Positions 51,484-60,379 of a DNA stretch of 64,000 nucleotides are shown piece by piece. Numbering within the stretch: position 1 is the first letter of the stretch; each line of letters opens with the position of its first letter. A program made the position numbers and the translations under genes. The DNA is from Paenibacillus_G elgii_A (GTDB lineage Bacteria > Bacillota > Bacilli > Paenibacillales > NBRC-103111). The notes under the pieces were generated by a model. The model was not told the origin of the DNA. It saw nothing but the letters and a program-made list of their open reading frames with translations, and made no database searches. The stretch lies in NCBI GenBank assembly GCA_042219835.1, contig JBHJMN010000001.1:124001-188000 (forward strand), given 5' to 3'.

Positions 51484-51503
51484 TGGGTTCTCCTCCTAGC
51501 GGA

Positions 51504-51995
51504 TTATTCCGGCTTCACCAGGAACAACGGTTGGCCGTATTCCACCAACTGCCCGTTCTCGACAAGCACTTCGACGATCTGGCCTTTGACTTCGGCTTCG
51601 ATCTCGTTCATCAGCTTCATCGCTTCGATGATGCAGACGATCGTCGTTTCCTTCACCGTAGTGCCCTTGGAAACGAACGGCTCCGCTCCCGGAGAAGGGG
51701 CTTCGTAAAAGGTGCCGACCATAGGGGAAACAATCGTATGTAAATTGGTTTGGGCTGCCGCCGGAGGCTCGGCTGCAGGTATGTTGACCGCCGCGGCTGT
51801 CTGAATGACGGCCTGAGGAGCAGGCTGCTGGGCGACGAGATTGGCCGCAGGCTGTGCGGCGGTGACGATGACTTGCTCGGTTTTATTCGGTTTACGGATT
51901 AAAAGGCGGGAGCCTTCGTTTTCGATCTCGAGTTCTTGCAATGATGTTTGATCCACCAGCTTGATCAATTCTTTAATTTCGCTTAACTTAAACAC
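51504..51995 (-). CDS. accB: Acetyl-CoA carboxylase biotin carboxyl carrier protein
   Basis: 163 residues from GTG 51995 (AAAGGAG about 9 nt upstream). A KLSEIKELIKLVDQTSLQE N-terminus, an Ala/Pro/Gln linker, and the biotinyl domain with IEAMKLMNEI carrying the biotinylated Lys. First gene of accB-accC. The 344 bp between it and spoIIIAH hold the spoIIIAH terminator and a TATAAT at about 52126-52131 on the minus strand, a possible accB promoter with a poor -35. Confidence 0.96.
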   Translation of the reverse strand: MFKLSEIKELIKLVDQTSLQELEIENEGSRLLIRKPNKTEQVIVTAAQPAANLVAQQPAPQAVIQTAAAVNIPAAEPPAAAQTNLHTIVSPMVGTFYEAPSPGAEPFVSKGTTVKETTIVCIIEAMKLMNEIEAEVKGQIVEVLVENGQLVEYGQPLFLVKPE

Positions 51996-52252
51996 GGAAT
52001 TCACTCCTTTAGGCATCTTGTTGACAACTGCTCATGCAAGCTGCGGCACGCCCCGGCCAAGCGGCGCGCGAACCGACGGCTTGTCCCGCGGCAGCAGCCA
52101 ACACCGTAAAACAAACGACGTTGTTATTATATCACAATCTTTCGGTAAGAAAAGAGTTTCCTTCTCCGGGAATAGCTTGCTGCATCCGGTCCCGTCCAGA
52201 AGACGGAAAAGTCCCGCGAATAAGAAAAGTAAATGACGAAAACAGTCGAAAA

Positions 52253-52295
52253 ATGCAAAAAAAAGAAGAGCCGGACTTCCTTCATTCCGGACTCT
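52253..52295 (-). terminator. Terminator of spoIIIA
   Basis: Minus strand AGAGTCCGGA pairs with TCCGGCTCT (52267-52295), followed by TCTTTTTTTT. Confidence 0.9.
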
Positions 52296-52339
52296 CCTTA
52301 CATGCGTATTATTCTTTGTTTACCTGCTTCAGATTCCGG

Positions 52340-53287
52340 TTAAGGAATCATTTGCACCGATACGCTGTCGGGACCAACGCTCAGTTCTTTGATTGTTTTG
52401 TCTATGATGCTGAGCGCTTGGCTTTTCTCCAGCTTGCCTGCTTGGACGGTAACCTTCCATTTGTTGGAATCTTGTGTAACAACAGCCTGCGGGAAATCTT
52501 TCGTCAAGCTTTCTTCAAGATTCGTGACTTTGGCTTCCATATCTTCGATTTTCTGCAGCTCTTCCTGCGCCTTAACGGCCGCTTCGGACGTCTGTTTCGG
52601 GTCCGCGATAATCGTCAGGAGCTGCTCGGCTTTCTTAGCCGTCTCTTCGTTGCGCTTCAGTTGAAGGTTTACAAAATAGTCCTTCCCCGATTGGGCATGG
52701 GCCTGCGCTTGCACCTGTTGCAGCACTGTGGCGTCCGTTTTGTTTTTAGAGACCGGCTGAGCGGCGATCGACGACGTCTCCGCTCCTGTGCTGCTGGGTT
52801 TTTCACCCTTTCCAGGCTTTTGCTCCGGTTTGCCTTCGGGCTTCATCTCGGGCTTCTGTTCAGGCTTCATCTCCGGCTTCATTTCCGGTTTTTGCTCGGG
52901 CTTCATCTCCGGCTTCATCTCAGGTTTTTGTTCGGGCTTCATTTCCGGTTTTTTCTCCGGTTTTATCTCAGGCTTCTGTTCGGGTTTTATTTCGGGCTTT
53001 TGCTCGGGTTTGATCTCAGGCTTCTGCTCCGGTTTCACCTCAGGCTTTTGTTCGGGCTTCACTTCCGGTTTTTGCCCCGGCTTTTGCTCGCCTCTCGGAC
53101 CGGCGTTCACATCCGTCGCCGCGGGATGTATCGCGTCCGTTTGCCCGGCGCTGATCGTCATTTCCTTCGGCGTCGTACCCGTCACTTCCACATTGCCCAC
53201 GTCTTCCGTAAACAGGTAGTAGGCGGACAGCACCACCATCAAACTAAGCATGGATACAAGCCAAATGGTTTGTCTTTTCGAATTCAT
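52340..53287 (-). CDS. spoIIIAH: Stage III sporulation protein AH with a KPE repeat insert
   Basis: 315 residues, about 100 more than the Bacillus protein. A membrane helix (about 7-25) is followed by a low-complexity region (about 67-160) of 8-residue units E-V/I/M-KPEQKP. The C-terminal SpoIIIAH/YscJ-FliF-like domain then follows (KDYFVNLQLKRNEETAKKAE and TVQAGKLEKSQALSIIDKTI). SpoIIIAH forms the mother-cell ring that pairs with SpoIIQ in the feeding tube. The repeat insert would lengthen the periplasmic stalk. Confidence 0.9.
   Translation of the reverse strand: MNSKRQTIWLVSMLSLMVVLSAYYLFTEDVGNVEVTGTTPKEMTISAGQTDAIHPAATDVNAGPRGEQKPGQKPEVKPEQKPEVKPEQKPEIKPEQKPEIKPEQKPEIKPEKKPEMKPEQKPEMKPEMKPEQKPEMKPEMKPEQKPEMKPEGKPEQKPGKGEKPSSTGAETSSIAAQPVSKNKTDATVLQQVQAQAHAQSGKDYFVNLQLKRNEETAKKAEQLLTIIADPKQTSEAAVKAQEELQKIEDMEAKVTNLEESLTKDFPQAVVTQDSNKWKVTVQAGKLEKSQALSIIDKTIKELSVGPDSVSVQMIP
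52808..53089 (-). repeat. 24-bp-unit coding repeat in spoIIIAH
   Basis: About eleven to twelve imperfect units encode E(V/I/M)KPEQKP. Third-position changes are common (GGC/GGT/CTC/CTG codon variants), so the array has been diverging for some time, but the KPE pattern is kept. Confidence 0.9.
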
Positions 53288-53349
53288 TGCATATCCTCCT
53301 TAACGTTTATCCTTGTTAAAATTAATGTATCGCACCGGCCTCGTACGGC

Positions 53350-53982
53350 TCACTGCTTGCGAGGCTGGATCGATATCCGGTGGGCAGGAACATCCAGCCC
53401 GCGTTCTACCGCTTCGGTAATCATTTTTTTCACCGTCAGGTTCTCCGCGCCCTTGGCGACGACGAGCACGCCGCGGATTTTCGGCTTAATCGTCTTGACG
53501 ACGAGCGGCTGCTTGCTTCCCGAGATTTCGTAGAGCACAACTTCGCCGTTACGGGTCACGTCAGTGATATGTCTCGTGGCCCCCTGCGGATCTTTTTCAT
53601 TCGTAATTTGCTGCGTTTCCTTGGTGTTGCGCTCGACGTTCAGTTCCTCCGTCGACTCAATGGTCACCAATACTTCTACATCGCCCACTCCGACAATTTT
53701 CGACAAGACGTCCCTGAGCTCGGTTTCATACGCTTCCTCATAATCTTTGAACAGGCTGCGCTCTTTGCTGCCCTGACCGAAGGCCGGCTTGGTCTGATCG
53801 GGAGGAGACGCCCGTCCTGTGCCGATGGGGTCCACCTCCTTCACGGTGATAAACGAGTTCAGAATCATAAGCGCGGCGCCTATGAGCCCGAGCAACAGCA
53901 CCCATCGAAACGCCTGCACCCGCTTTGGACCGCCCGGGCCGCCTCCAAGCCACGATTGCATCCTTCTCCGCATCTCCCCCAT
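53350..53982 (-). CDS. spoIIIAG: Stage III sporulation protein AG
   Basis: 210 residues from ATG 53982 (GGGGAGG 8 nt upstream; an ATG at 53988 sits in the TGATG junction with spoIIIAF). A membrane helix (about 25-45) is followed by the ring-building domain with YETELRDVLSKIVGVGDVEV and VVVKTIKPKIRGVLVVAKGA. SpoIIIAG makes a large ring in the mother-cell membrane. Confidence 0.93.
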   Translation of the reverse strand: MGEMRRRMQSWLGGGPGGPKRVQAFRWVLLLGLIGAALMILNSFITVKEVDPIGTGRASPPDQTKPAFGQGSKERSLFKDYEEAYETELRDVLSKIVGVGDVEVLVTIESTEELNVERNTKETQQITNEKDPQGATRHITDVTRNGEVVLYEISGSKQPLVVKTIKPKIRGVLVVAKGAENLTVKKMITEAVERGLDVPAHRISIQPRKQ

Positions 53983-53987
53983 CCGCA

Positions 53988-54722
53988 TCACCTCCCCACC
54001 GCCAGCTCCAGCCGGATTTGGTCTTCGCCTACCTGCCAATCCTGCTCCAACATCAGTAATATTTGCGTCTTTTTCTGCATCCATTCAGGCGGCAGCTTAT
54101 TTTCATCCGATTCCCTGTTGCTCATCCGGGATATAGGTCTCGATTGCGGCTGTCCGATGCGGATGTCGACACCGGCAACGGGTTCGATCGGTTTGACCGG
54201 CTCGATCCCTCTGCCCGGTCTTGAAGCCGTGTCCGTAACAGGATTAACCGGCGGCTGCGGCTCCAAAGCGAGGGAGACGCTGCGGATGACAAGCTGGCCT
54301 TCGTTATCGGCGGCGGTCTCCACCTGAATGCTTCGCACCTTCACCCCGGCCTTCTGCTCGATGCTTCGCTTCATCAGGTCGGCAGCCTGCGTCTCCACCA
54401 GCTTGCGCGATTGCTTCTGCTGCTTGGCTTTCAGCGCTTCGGCCCGCTGCAGGGTGACCGGCAGCGACTCGACCTCTCCGCTCGCCATCCGTTCCGGGCT
54501 GGCGGCTCCGCTTTTGAACAGCGCATCCTTGACGCGCTCTTCCAATTGTGACCGTTGGCCAAGAAGCGAGAAAAGCGGCTGCAGCAGCGTAAGCAGCAGG
54601 AACAGGCCGATCACGGTTTTGACGTAACGCTGCATCGAGTGGTTCGGCAGCAGCAGGTCGACGAAGGTGGCGAGCAAGATGACCATGACGATCGACTTGA
54701 GCCACCCGCTCAGGAAGTCCAA
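53988..54722 (-). CDS. spoIIIAF: Stage III sporulation protein AF
   Basis: 244 residues from TTG 54722 (GGAGAGG upstream). Two membrane helices at the N-terminus (SIVMVILLATFVDLLLPN and TVIGLFLLLTLLQPLFSLL) and a soluble domain ending QVGEDQIRLELAVGR. A Pro/Arg linker around 165-195 is longer than usual. Overlaps spoIIIAG. Confidence 0.92.
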   Translation of the reverse strand: MDFLSGWLKSIVMVILLATFVDLLLPNHSMQRYVKTVIGLFLLLTLLQPLFSLLGQRSQLEERVKDALFKSGAASPERMASGEVESLPVTLQRAEALKAKQQKQSRKLVETQAADLMKRSIEQKAGVKVRSIQVETAADNEGQLVIRSVSLALEPQPPVNPVTDTASRPGRGIEPVKPIEPVAGVDIRIGQPQSRPISRMSNRESDENKLPPEWMQKKTQILLMLEQDWQVGEDQIRLELAVGR

Positions 54723-54751
54723 TCGTCATCCTCTCCTTCGCGGGGCGGGGT

Positions 54752-55999
54752 TCAGCGCATCATGACGGATACGTTGCCGGCGGCAATGACAATGGTGATT
54801 GCCAGGAAGAACATCAGCCCGACGACGGCAAGCGCCGCAAATACGAAAATCAAGCTTTTTCCAATTGTTTCCAAACACGAAATCATCGGGTTATCTCCCA
54901 AGGGCTGCATCACCGCGGCCGATACATTATAGATGAAGGCAAGCGCCAATATTTTGAGCGCCGGGAAAGCGCAGAGCACCAGAAGAATGACGACCCCCGC
55001 CAGCCCTACCGCGTTTTTCACCAGCAGCGAGGCGCCGATCACGGTCTCCGAGGCGTCCGAGAACAGCCGCCCGACCACCGGCACGAAGTTGCCTGCAATA
55101 TACTTGGCCGTCCGGATCGTCACCCCGTCCGCCGCGGCGCTGCCGATGCCTTGTACCGAAACGACCCCCAAAAATACCGTAACGAAAACTCCAAGGCATC
55201 CTACGCTGACGTTTCGCAGCAAATTGGCTAGCTGGGTCACCTTGTATTTGTCCGACAGCGAACTGACAATATGCAGCACCGCCGAGAAAAACAGCAGTGG
55301 AAATACGATGAAGTAGATCGCCGTCCCGACGGCGTGGATCATGAACACGATCAGCGGGTGCAGGACGGTGACCGATACGACGTTGCCCATGGAGGCGAGC
55401 AGCGTAAGCAGCAGCGGCACGACGGCGATCATGAAGTGGATCATATCGGTAATCGCCGATTTCGCATAGCCGATCGCGACGCTGAAGCTGTTGACCGCCA
55501 TAATCATCAGGACCAGAAACGAAATGGCGTAGGCGATTTTGCTGACGTTATTTTTCTCGAAGGAGCTTTGCAGCGTTTCCAGCAGCATGCTGAACACGGT
55601 GAGAATGACGATGGAAACGAGCAGCTTGCCATTGTAGAGAAGCTCGTGAAACAAATATTTGAACAATCCCGAGAAAACCGAACCGAGGCCGAAATCCTTG
55701 GCTCCGAGCAGCAGCTCCATGAAGCTCGGGGCCCGGCTGTCCGGAAAATATCCGCCGTACTGCCGGGTCAGCCGGCTCCAGAATTGCTCGACCTGATCGA
55801 GCGGCAGCCGCTGCGCCTGCTCCCGGACCAACTCTTCCGCCGGTACGGCGGCATACGCGGCGCCGCAGCAGCCTGCTCCCCCGTCCAGCATGAGCGCCGA
55901 GAGGAATGCCATGCCCAGCAGCAGTCCGAGCCGTAGCGTGCCACTGGCGGCCAATCTGCCGCACGAATGTCGTAACCTTTGCATCCAGCGCCGCCTCAT
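54752..55999 (-). CDS. spoIIIAE: Stage III sporulation protein AE
   Basis: 415 residues. A signal-like N-terminus and about eight membrane helices, with FVPVVGRLFSDASETVIGAS near 300 as the conserved block. It is the largest membrane component of the spoIIIA complex. Good GGAGG leader. Confidence 0.94.
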   Translation of the reverse strand: MRRRWMQRLRHSCGRLAASGTLRLGLLLGMAFLSALMLDGGAGCCGAAYAAVPAEELVREQAQRLPLDQVEQFWSRLTRQYGGYFPDSRAPSFMELLLGAKDFGLGSVFSGLFKYLFHELLYNGKLLVSIVILTVFSMLLETLQSSFEKNNVSKIAYAISFLVLMIMAVNSFSVAIGYAKSAITDMIHFMIAVVPLLLTLLASMGNVVSVTVLHPLIVFMIHAVGTAIYFIVFPLLFFSAVLHIVSSLSDKYKVTQLANLLRNVSVGCLGVFVTVFLGVVSVQGIGSAAADGVTIRTAKYIAGNFVPVVGRLFSDASETVIGASLLVKNAVGLAGVVILLVLCAFPALKILALAFIYNVSAAVMQPLGDNPMISCLETIGKSLIFVFAALAVVGLMFFLAITIVIAAGNVSVMMR

Positions 56000-56047
56000 C
56001 GCTTCGCCTCCACCCGCTTTTTCATGCCGAGCCGCCCGTCTCCGGAG

Positions 56048-56437
56048 CTACGCGGGAAGCAGCTTGACGACCGTTTCGATGATCGCCGAGACGATCGGAA
56101 TCGCCATCACCATAATGAGAACTTTGCCGGACAGCTCGATTTTGGAGGCCATCGCTTCCTGACCTGCGTCCCGGACGATCTGAGCGCCGAATTCGGCAAT
56201 GTAGGCGATGCCGATGATTTTCAGAATCGTCTTGAGAAAAATCAGGTTGATGTTCGCCTTGTTAGCCAGTTCCTCCAGCACTCCAATCACGCCGGATATT
56301 TTGCCGATCAGGAACAGGAAGATCGTAATGCCGGTGAAGGCCGTCAGCAGGAAGGCGAACATTGGCTTTTGCTCCTTGATGATTAGCACCAGTACGGTCG
56401 TCACCAACCCGAGCCCTACGATTTGAATGATCTCCAC
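56048..56437 (-). CDS. spoIIIAD: Stage III sporulation protein AD
   Basis: 129 residues from GTG 56437 (AGGTGA upstream); a GTG at 56446 is an alternative. Three to four helices, with KIIGIAYIAEFGAQIVRDAG, EAMASKIELSGKVLIMVMAI characteristic of SpoIIIAD. Confidence 0.94.
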   Translation of the reverse strand: MEIIQIVGLGLVTTVLVLIIKEQKPMFAFLLTAFTGITIFLFLIGKISGVIGVLEELANKANINLIFLKTILKIIGIAYIAEFGAQIVRDAGQEAMASKIELSGKVLIMVMAIPIVSAIIETVVKLLPA

Positions 56438-56452
56438 GGGCTTCACCTGCTT

Positions 56453-56656
56453 TTATTGGAAGAGAAAAATCGTCTTGATCTCTTTAAACAAGCTGTCCAG
56501 CAGCCGGACCACCATAAACAGCACGACGACGAAACCGATCACGGTGACCCAATGCGCCATATCTTCTTTGCCCATCTGCTTCAGCACGGTATGAATCATT
56601 GCGATAATGATGCCGATGCCGGCGATCTGGAATATCGCGTTTACGTCCACGTTCAT
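56453..56656 (-). CDS. spoIIIAC: Stage III sporulation protein AC
   Basis: 67 residues from ATG 56656 (GAGGTG upstream). Two helices: AIFQIAGIGIIIAMIHTVLKQ and WVTVIGFVVVLFMVVRLLD, separated by GKEDMAH. Confidence 0.95.
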   Translation of the reverse strand: MNVDVNAIFQIAGIGIIIAMIHTVLKQMGKEDMAHWVTVIGFVVVLFMVVRLLDSLFKEIKTIFLFQ

Positions 56657-56690
56657 TGGCGGCACCTCACCCTTAAGCCTGGCTCTGCTT

Positions 56691-57209
56691 CTAATACATT
56701 AAAATGACGACTAACGCGCCCATCAGCAGGCCGAGGCTTTTCCACATCCGCTCGTACCGCTCCCGCTCGTACCGCGCAATGTCCGCTTCCCCTTGCAGGC
56801 TGCTGACAGCAAGTCTCAGGTGCTTCACCTGATCATCGCGGTCCGTCAGCCCCAGCGTAGAGCCAAGCTGCAGCAAAATGTCCCGCTCCGCCGCTTTCAT
56901 CGACGTCGTGTTCCATCCCCGGCTCACCATCTGCTCCCAGACGGCCTGTACGGAACGGCCGCCAGGCTTGCCGAGTTCCTCCGCTGCGGCCGTAAACAAT
57001 GCGCCCACCGGGGAGTCGTCCGCTCTTGCGGCGCGCCGGAGCGCGTCCGGCAGCGGCGTGAAGCCGTAAACGATTTCCGTTTCCAACCGCTGAAGCATGC
57101 GGATCAGCTCGGCGATTTGCCTCGGTCGGCGCGACAATTGGGAAGCTTGATAAAAGCCGAGCAGCGTGCCTGCCAGCAAAATCAGCATGGCGCCAAGCAG
57201 CTTCAGCAT
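56691..57209 (-). CDS. spoIIIAB: Stage III sporulation protein AB
   Basis: 172 residues. A membrane helix at each end flanks an all-helical GspF-like soluble domain (LRRAARADDSPVGALF, TLGLTDRDDQVKHLRLAV). It resembles the type II secretion inner membrane protein GspF and is thought to support the complex with SpoIIIAA. Confidence 0.94.
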   Translation of the reverse strand: MLKLLGAMLILLAGTLLGFYQASQLSRRPRQIAELIRMLQRLETEIVYGFTPLPDALRRAARADDSPVGALFTAAAEELGKPGGRSVQAVWEQMVSRGWNTTSMKAAERDILLQLGSTLGLTDRDDQVKHLRLAVSSLQGEADIARYERERYERMWKSLGLLMGALVVILMY

Positions 57210-57243
57210 GCGGGTTCCTCGTCCTCTTCGCCGGTTCGTGTCA

Positions 57244-58230
57244 TCAGCTCAGCCCCCCTCTCCAAGCCAGCCTATCGTCCAGCCGTTTGCCTTGCTTGTC
57301 ATAGACGGCCGTTTCCGGGCTCGCCCCCGGCGGTCTGGCCAGCACCACGAAGCGGTCGAACACGCCGTCTTCGAGCAGCTCGCGCAGAATCGGACGACGC
57401 CTGAGCTCCGCGGCATCCCGGCCGTGGGCGGTAGCGATGATGCCGACCCCGGCGTGCAGCGCTTCGTGAATCGCAAGCGCGTCCTCGGCCCGGCCAATCT
57501 CGTCGGCAATCAGCACCTCCGGCGACATGGAGCGGATCATCATCATCATCCCTTCCGCCTTCGGGCAGCCGTCCAGCACGTCCGTCCGGTACCCGACATC
57601 AAAGCGGGGCACCCCTTTGACGCAGGCGGCAATCTCGGACCGTTCGTCGACGATGCCTATTTTGAAGGACCGGCGCAAGCCGTTGTCCGCACCTCCCGTG
57701 CCAAGCATTCGGGCCAGATCGCGGATCAGCGTCGTCTTTCCTTGCTGCGGAGGGGAGACAATCAGCGTGCGGTACACCCGCTCGCCGCCCGGTTCGAGCA
57801 GATAGGGAAGGACCGGCTTGGCGGCATGTTTCCATTCCCGCGCCAGCCGGACGTTGAAGCTGCTGACATCCTTGATGTACTTCACCTTTCCCTGTTCGAG
57901 AACGGTTCGTCCGGCGAGGCCGATCCGGTGCCCGCCGGAAACGGTAATGAATCCCCGTTTCAGCTCCTCCTCGAACGTGTACATCGAGTGCTGCGTCAAC
58001 TGCTCCAACAGCTCGGCGCAATCCCGGCGCGTCGGCCGGTAGGCTTGCCCGGGATCGGCGCACAAACCGCCCTTGTCCGATACAAAGCCGCAGCCCGAAG
58101 CCCAGACGACTTCCAGCGGCCTCTCTTCGCGGATCCGGATTTCTTGCAGCTCGGCTGCAATGCGGGTTGGTAGAGTTGCTAGGATCTGCCGCATATCGGC
58201 AGAGAAGAACGGCAGCAGCGACCGGATCAT
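57244..58230 (-). CDS. spoIIIAA: Stage III sporulation protein AA (secretion-type ATPase)
   Basis: 328 residues from ATG 58230 (GGGAGGG upstream). Walker A SPPQQGKTTLIRDLARMLG, VDERSEIA, Walker B-like VLIADEIGRAEDALAIHEAL and IATAHGRDAAEL. It is the ATPase of the feeding-tube complex, related to type II/IV secretion ATPases. Confidence 0.95.
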   Translation of the reverse strand: MIRSLLPFFSADMRQILATLPTRIAAELQEIRIREERPLEVVWASGCGFVSDKGGLCADPGQAYRPTRRDCAELLEQLTQHSMYTFEEELKRGFITVSGGHRIGLAGRTVLEQGKVKYIKDVSSFNVRLAREWKHAAKPVLPYLLEPGGERVYRTLIVSPPQQGKTTLIRDLARMLGTGGADNGLRRSFKIGIVDERSEIAACVKGVPRFDVGYRTDVLDGCPKAEGMMMMIRSMSPEVLIADEIGRAEDALAIHEALHAGVGIIATAHGRDAAELRRRPILRELLEDGVFDRFVVLARPPGASPETAVYDKQGKRLDDRLAWRGGLS

Positions 58231-58266
58231 GGCTATCCCTCCCAAGCTGTCCATCTTTTACAATCA

Positions 58267-58296
58267 TATGTATGTTGCAATCTACTGAACTATGAC
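58267..58296 (-). promoter_or_regulatory. Sigma-E promoter of the spoIIIA operon
   Basis: Minus strand GTCATAGT (58289-58296), 14-bp spacer, CATACATA (58267-58274), close to the mother-cell sigma-E consensus. The transcription start would be near 58260, 30 bp before the spoIIIAA start. It is compressed between the yqhV stop and spoIIIAA. Confidence 0.75.
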
Positions 58297-58299
58297 CGA

Positions 58300-58572
58300 T
58301 TACTTTTTTAAGATTCCAATAAAAATGCAGCTCACGCCGATAAGCACCCATAGCATTTTGCCCGCCGACAGCTTATCGGCCATCCCCACAAGACCGATCG
58401 TCGTAGTCGTAAGCAGCACGAAAGGTCCGACCAGCGCCAGCCCCGAATTGATCAGGAGCGCTTTCTCAATCTGGTTAAAGCGCAGCATAAGCAGCCCCGC
58501 CATGATCTCGATGCTCCCCGAGAAGATTCGGATCAGCGCCATGCTGAGGACGATTTTGTTAATGACCGACAT
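58300..58572 (-). CDS. yqhV: YqhV/DUF2619 membrane protein
   Basis: 90 residues, three membrane helices (about 5-30, 38-62, 68-88), with LRFNQIEKALLINSGLALVGP typical of the YqhV family. Upstream neighbour of spoIIIAA in Bacillus too. Function unknown. Confidence 0.85.
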   Translation of the reverse strand: MSVINKIVLSMALIRIFSGSIEIMAGLLMLRFNQIEKALLINSGLALVGPFVLLTTTTIGLVGMADKLSAGKMLWVLIGVSCIFIGILKK

Positions 58573-58708
58573 GCGTTTCCCCCCTCTGCTTTCCTTATCT
58601 CATGTTATGCGGGCTCGTCTCAATTTAGGATTGCTGGGCACACCATTCGCCCAAAATGCATATGATGACACCGTAATTCAACTTTAAGTTACTGCGAGGC
58701 GATACAAG

Positions 58709-59548
58709 ATGGAGGTTACATCACCGCTGCAGTGGAACACCCTGCTCAGCGATCCGACCGGGCGTCGTACGGAAAAGCCGCGAGCCTTAGGCAAAACGAT
58801 GGTGATCGACAAAGGCCTTGGGCTTCATGCGCTTGAGGATTTGCTGCAGACGGCCGGCGTCTATATCGACATGCTGAAAATCGGATTCGGCACTTCGCCG
58901 CTTTATAAGACGGGATTGCTTAAGCGCAAAATCGAAATGGCCAAAGCTCACGACATTATGGTCTATCCCGGAGGCACGTTTCTGGAGGTGGCGATCCGGC
59001 AGGATGCGGTCGATCATTACTTTGATATGGCAGCTTACATGGGCTTCAGCGGTGTGGAAGTGTCGGACGGAACCATCGAGGTGCCCCGAAGTCTGCGCAG
59101 CGAGCTGATCTCCCGAGGTGTGGATGCAGGGCTCACGGTCATCACCGAATACGGGAAAAAAGGGTGGGGCTCCACCATCGAACTGGACGAATTGATTGAG
59201 ACGGTGATCTTGGATACCGGACTTGGCGCCGAGCTTGTCACCATCGAAGGCCGGGAATCCGGCAAAGGCGTCGGCATCTACGACGCTCAAGGCGCTTGCA
59301 AGGATAAGGAAATCGCGCAGGTGCTGAGCCAGGTGCCGAGTCCGGGCGTTCTGCTCTGGGAAGCGCCGCAAAAAGAGCAGCAGGTGCATCTGATGCAAAT
59401 GCTGGGCGCCGACGTTCATCTCGGCAACGTCGCTCCTTCGGAAGTCATCTCGCTCGAAGCGCTCCGTCGGGGGCTCCGTTCAGATACGATGCTTCCCGAA
59501 GGGCTGCAGTCCATTGCCGTCGGTCATTCGTGGGATTGGCAAATTTGA
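58709..59548 (+). CDS. comA: Phosphosulfolactate synthase
   Basis: 279 residues of the ComA TIM-barrel family: MVIDKGLGLHALEDLLQ, DMLKIGFGTSPLY, GGTFLEVAIRQ, VEVSDGTIEVP and ELVTIEGRESGKGVGIYD are the conserved substrate and Mg-binding strands. It adds sulfite to phosphoenolpyruvate. Divergent from spoIIIA. With comB next, it makes sulfolactate, an abundant compound of Bacillus spores; the final dehydrogenase step is not in the window. Confidence 0.92.
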   Translation: MEVTSPLQWNTLLSDPTGRRTEKPRALGKTMVIDKGLGLHALEDLLQTAGVYIDMLKIGFGTSPLYKTGLLKRKIEMAKAHDIMVYPGGTFLEVAIRQDAVDHYFDMAAYMGFSGVEVSDGTIEVPRSLRSELISRGVDAGLTVITEYGKKGWGSTIELDELIETVILDTGLGAELVTIEGRESGKGVGIYDAQGACKDKEIAQVLSQVPSPGVLLWEAPQKEQQVHLMQMLGADVHLGNVAPSEVISLEALRRGLRSDTMLPEGLQSIAVGHSWDWQI

Positions 59549-59569
59549 AGCGGAGGAGGTCCGGTTTCC

Positions 59570-60319
59570 ATGAATATTCAAGTGATCGCCTCCATTAACG
59601 AAGTGAGGTCCGACGATCTTCAGCACAAAACCGTTATCGTCATCGATGTGCTTCGTGCGACATCCACAATGCTGACAGCGCTTGCCGGGGGATGCCGGAC
59701 GCTTGTCCCGGTGGAAACGGTGAGTCAGGCAAAAAGCTTGCAGGGCTCAGGAACTTTGCTGGGGGGCGAACGTTCGAGCAAAAAAATTCCCGGTTTCGAC
59801 TTCGGCAATTCTCCTCTTGAGTATACGCCTGAAGCCGTGTCCGGAAAAACGCTAATCATGACGACGACAAACGGCACCCGGGCGATTCATAAGGCCCGGA
59901 AGGCAGATCACGTATTAATCGGCGCTTTCCTGAACGCCGAAGCCTGCGCCCGCAAGGCGGCTTCGCTGGATCAGGAAATCGTACTGGTCTGCTCGGGGGC
60001 TCAGGACGTATTCTCGCTGGAAGACGGGCTCTGCGCCGGTCTGCTTGTGCGCGAATTGCTCCAGCTTTCCGGCTGCGACCCGGACAGTCCGGCCGCCGCG
60101 CAGGCGATCGACGATTTCGGCCTGGCGATGCTTCACGCCTACCGGCAGGTGCAGGACCGTCTGACCGAAACGCTGCTCTCCTGCGCCGGCGGACGACGGC
60201 TGACCAAGCTCGGCTTCCGCGACGATGTGACTTACTGCTCGCAAATCGACGTATTGTCCTTGGCTCCTATCGTACGTGCCGGGAAGCTGGAGCCGGAGCA
60301 AGTCTCCGCCTTGCTCTAG
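59570..60319 (+). CDS. comB: 2-phosphosulfolactate phosphatase
   Basis: 249 residues of the ComB family: TVIVIDVLRATSTMLTALA, GERSSKKIPGFDFGNSPLEY and LIMTTTNGTRAIHKA are the conserved blocks; SGAQDVFSLEDGLCAGLLV follows. It removes phosphate from phosphosulfolactate. 21 bp after comA with GGAGGAGG before the ATG, clearly the same operon. Confidence 0.93.
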   Translation: MNIQVIASINEVRSDDLQHKTVIVIDVLRATSTMLTALAGGCRTLVPVETVSQAKSLQGSGTLLGGERSSKKIPGFDFGNSPLEYTPEAVSGKTLIMTTTNGTRAIHKARKADHVLIGAFLNAEACARKAASLDQEIVLVCSGAQDVFSLEDGLCAGLLVRELLQLSGCDPDSPAAAQAIDDFGLAMLHAYRQVQDRLTETLLSCAGGRRLTKLGFRDDVTYCSQIDVLSLAPIVRAGKLEPEQVSALL

Positions 60320-60379
60320 TTCTAAACCAAGCCCTCGTTCATACACTGGAAAAGAAACCAATGGACAAGGGGCCTGACC

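Noticed and set aside
50149..51708. Plus-strand open frame of 519 codons
   Set aside because: Shadow of accC and accB, which carry all catalytic motifs on the other strand.
52034..53533. Plus-strand open frame with a leucine/arginine-rich repeat
   Set aside because: It is the antisense of the spoIIIAH KPE repeat; the minus strand encodes the recognised domains.
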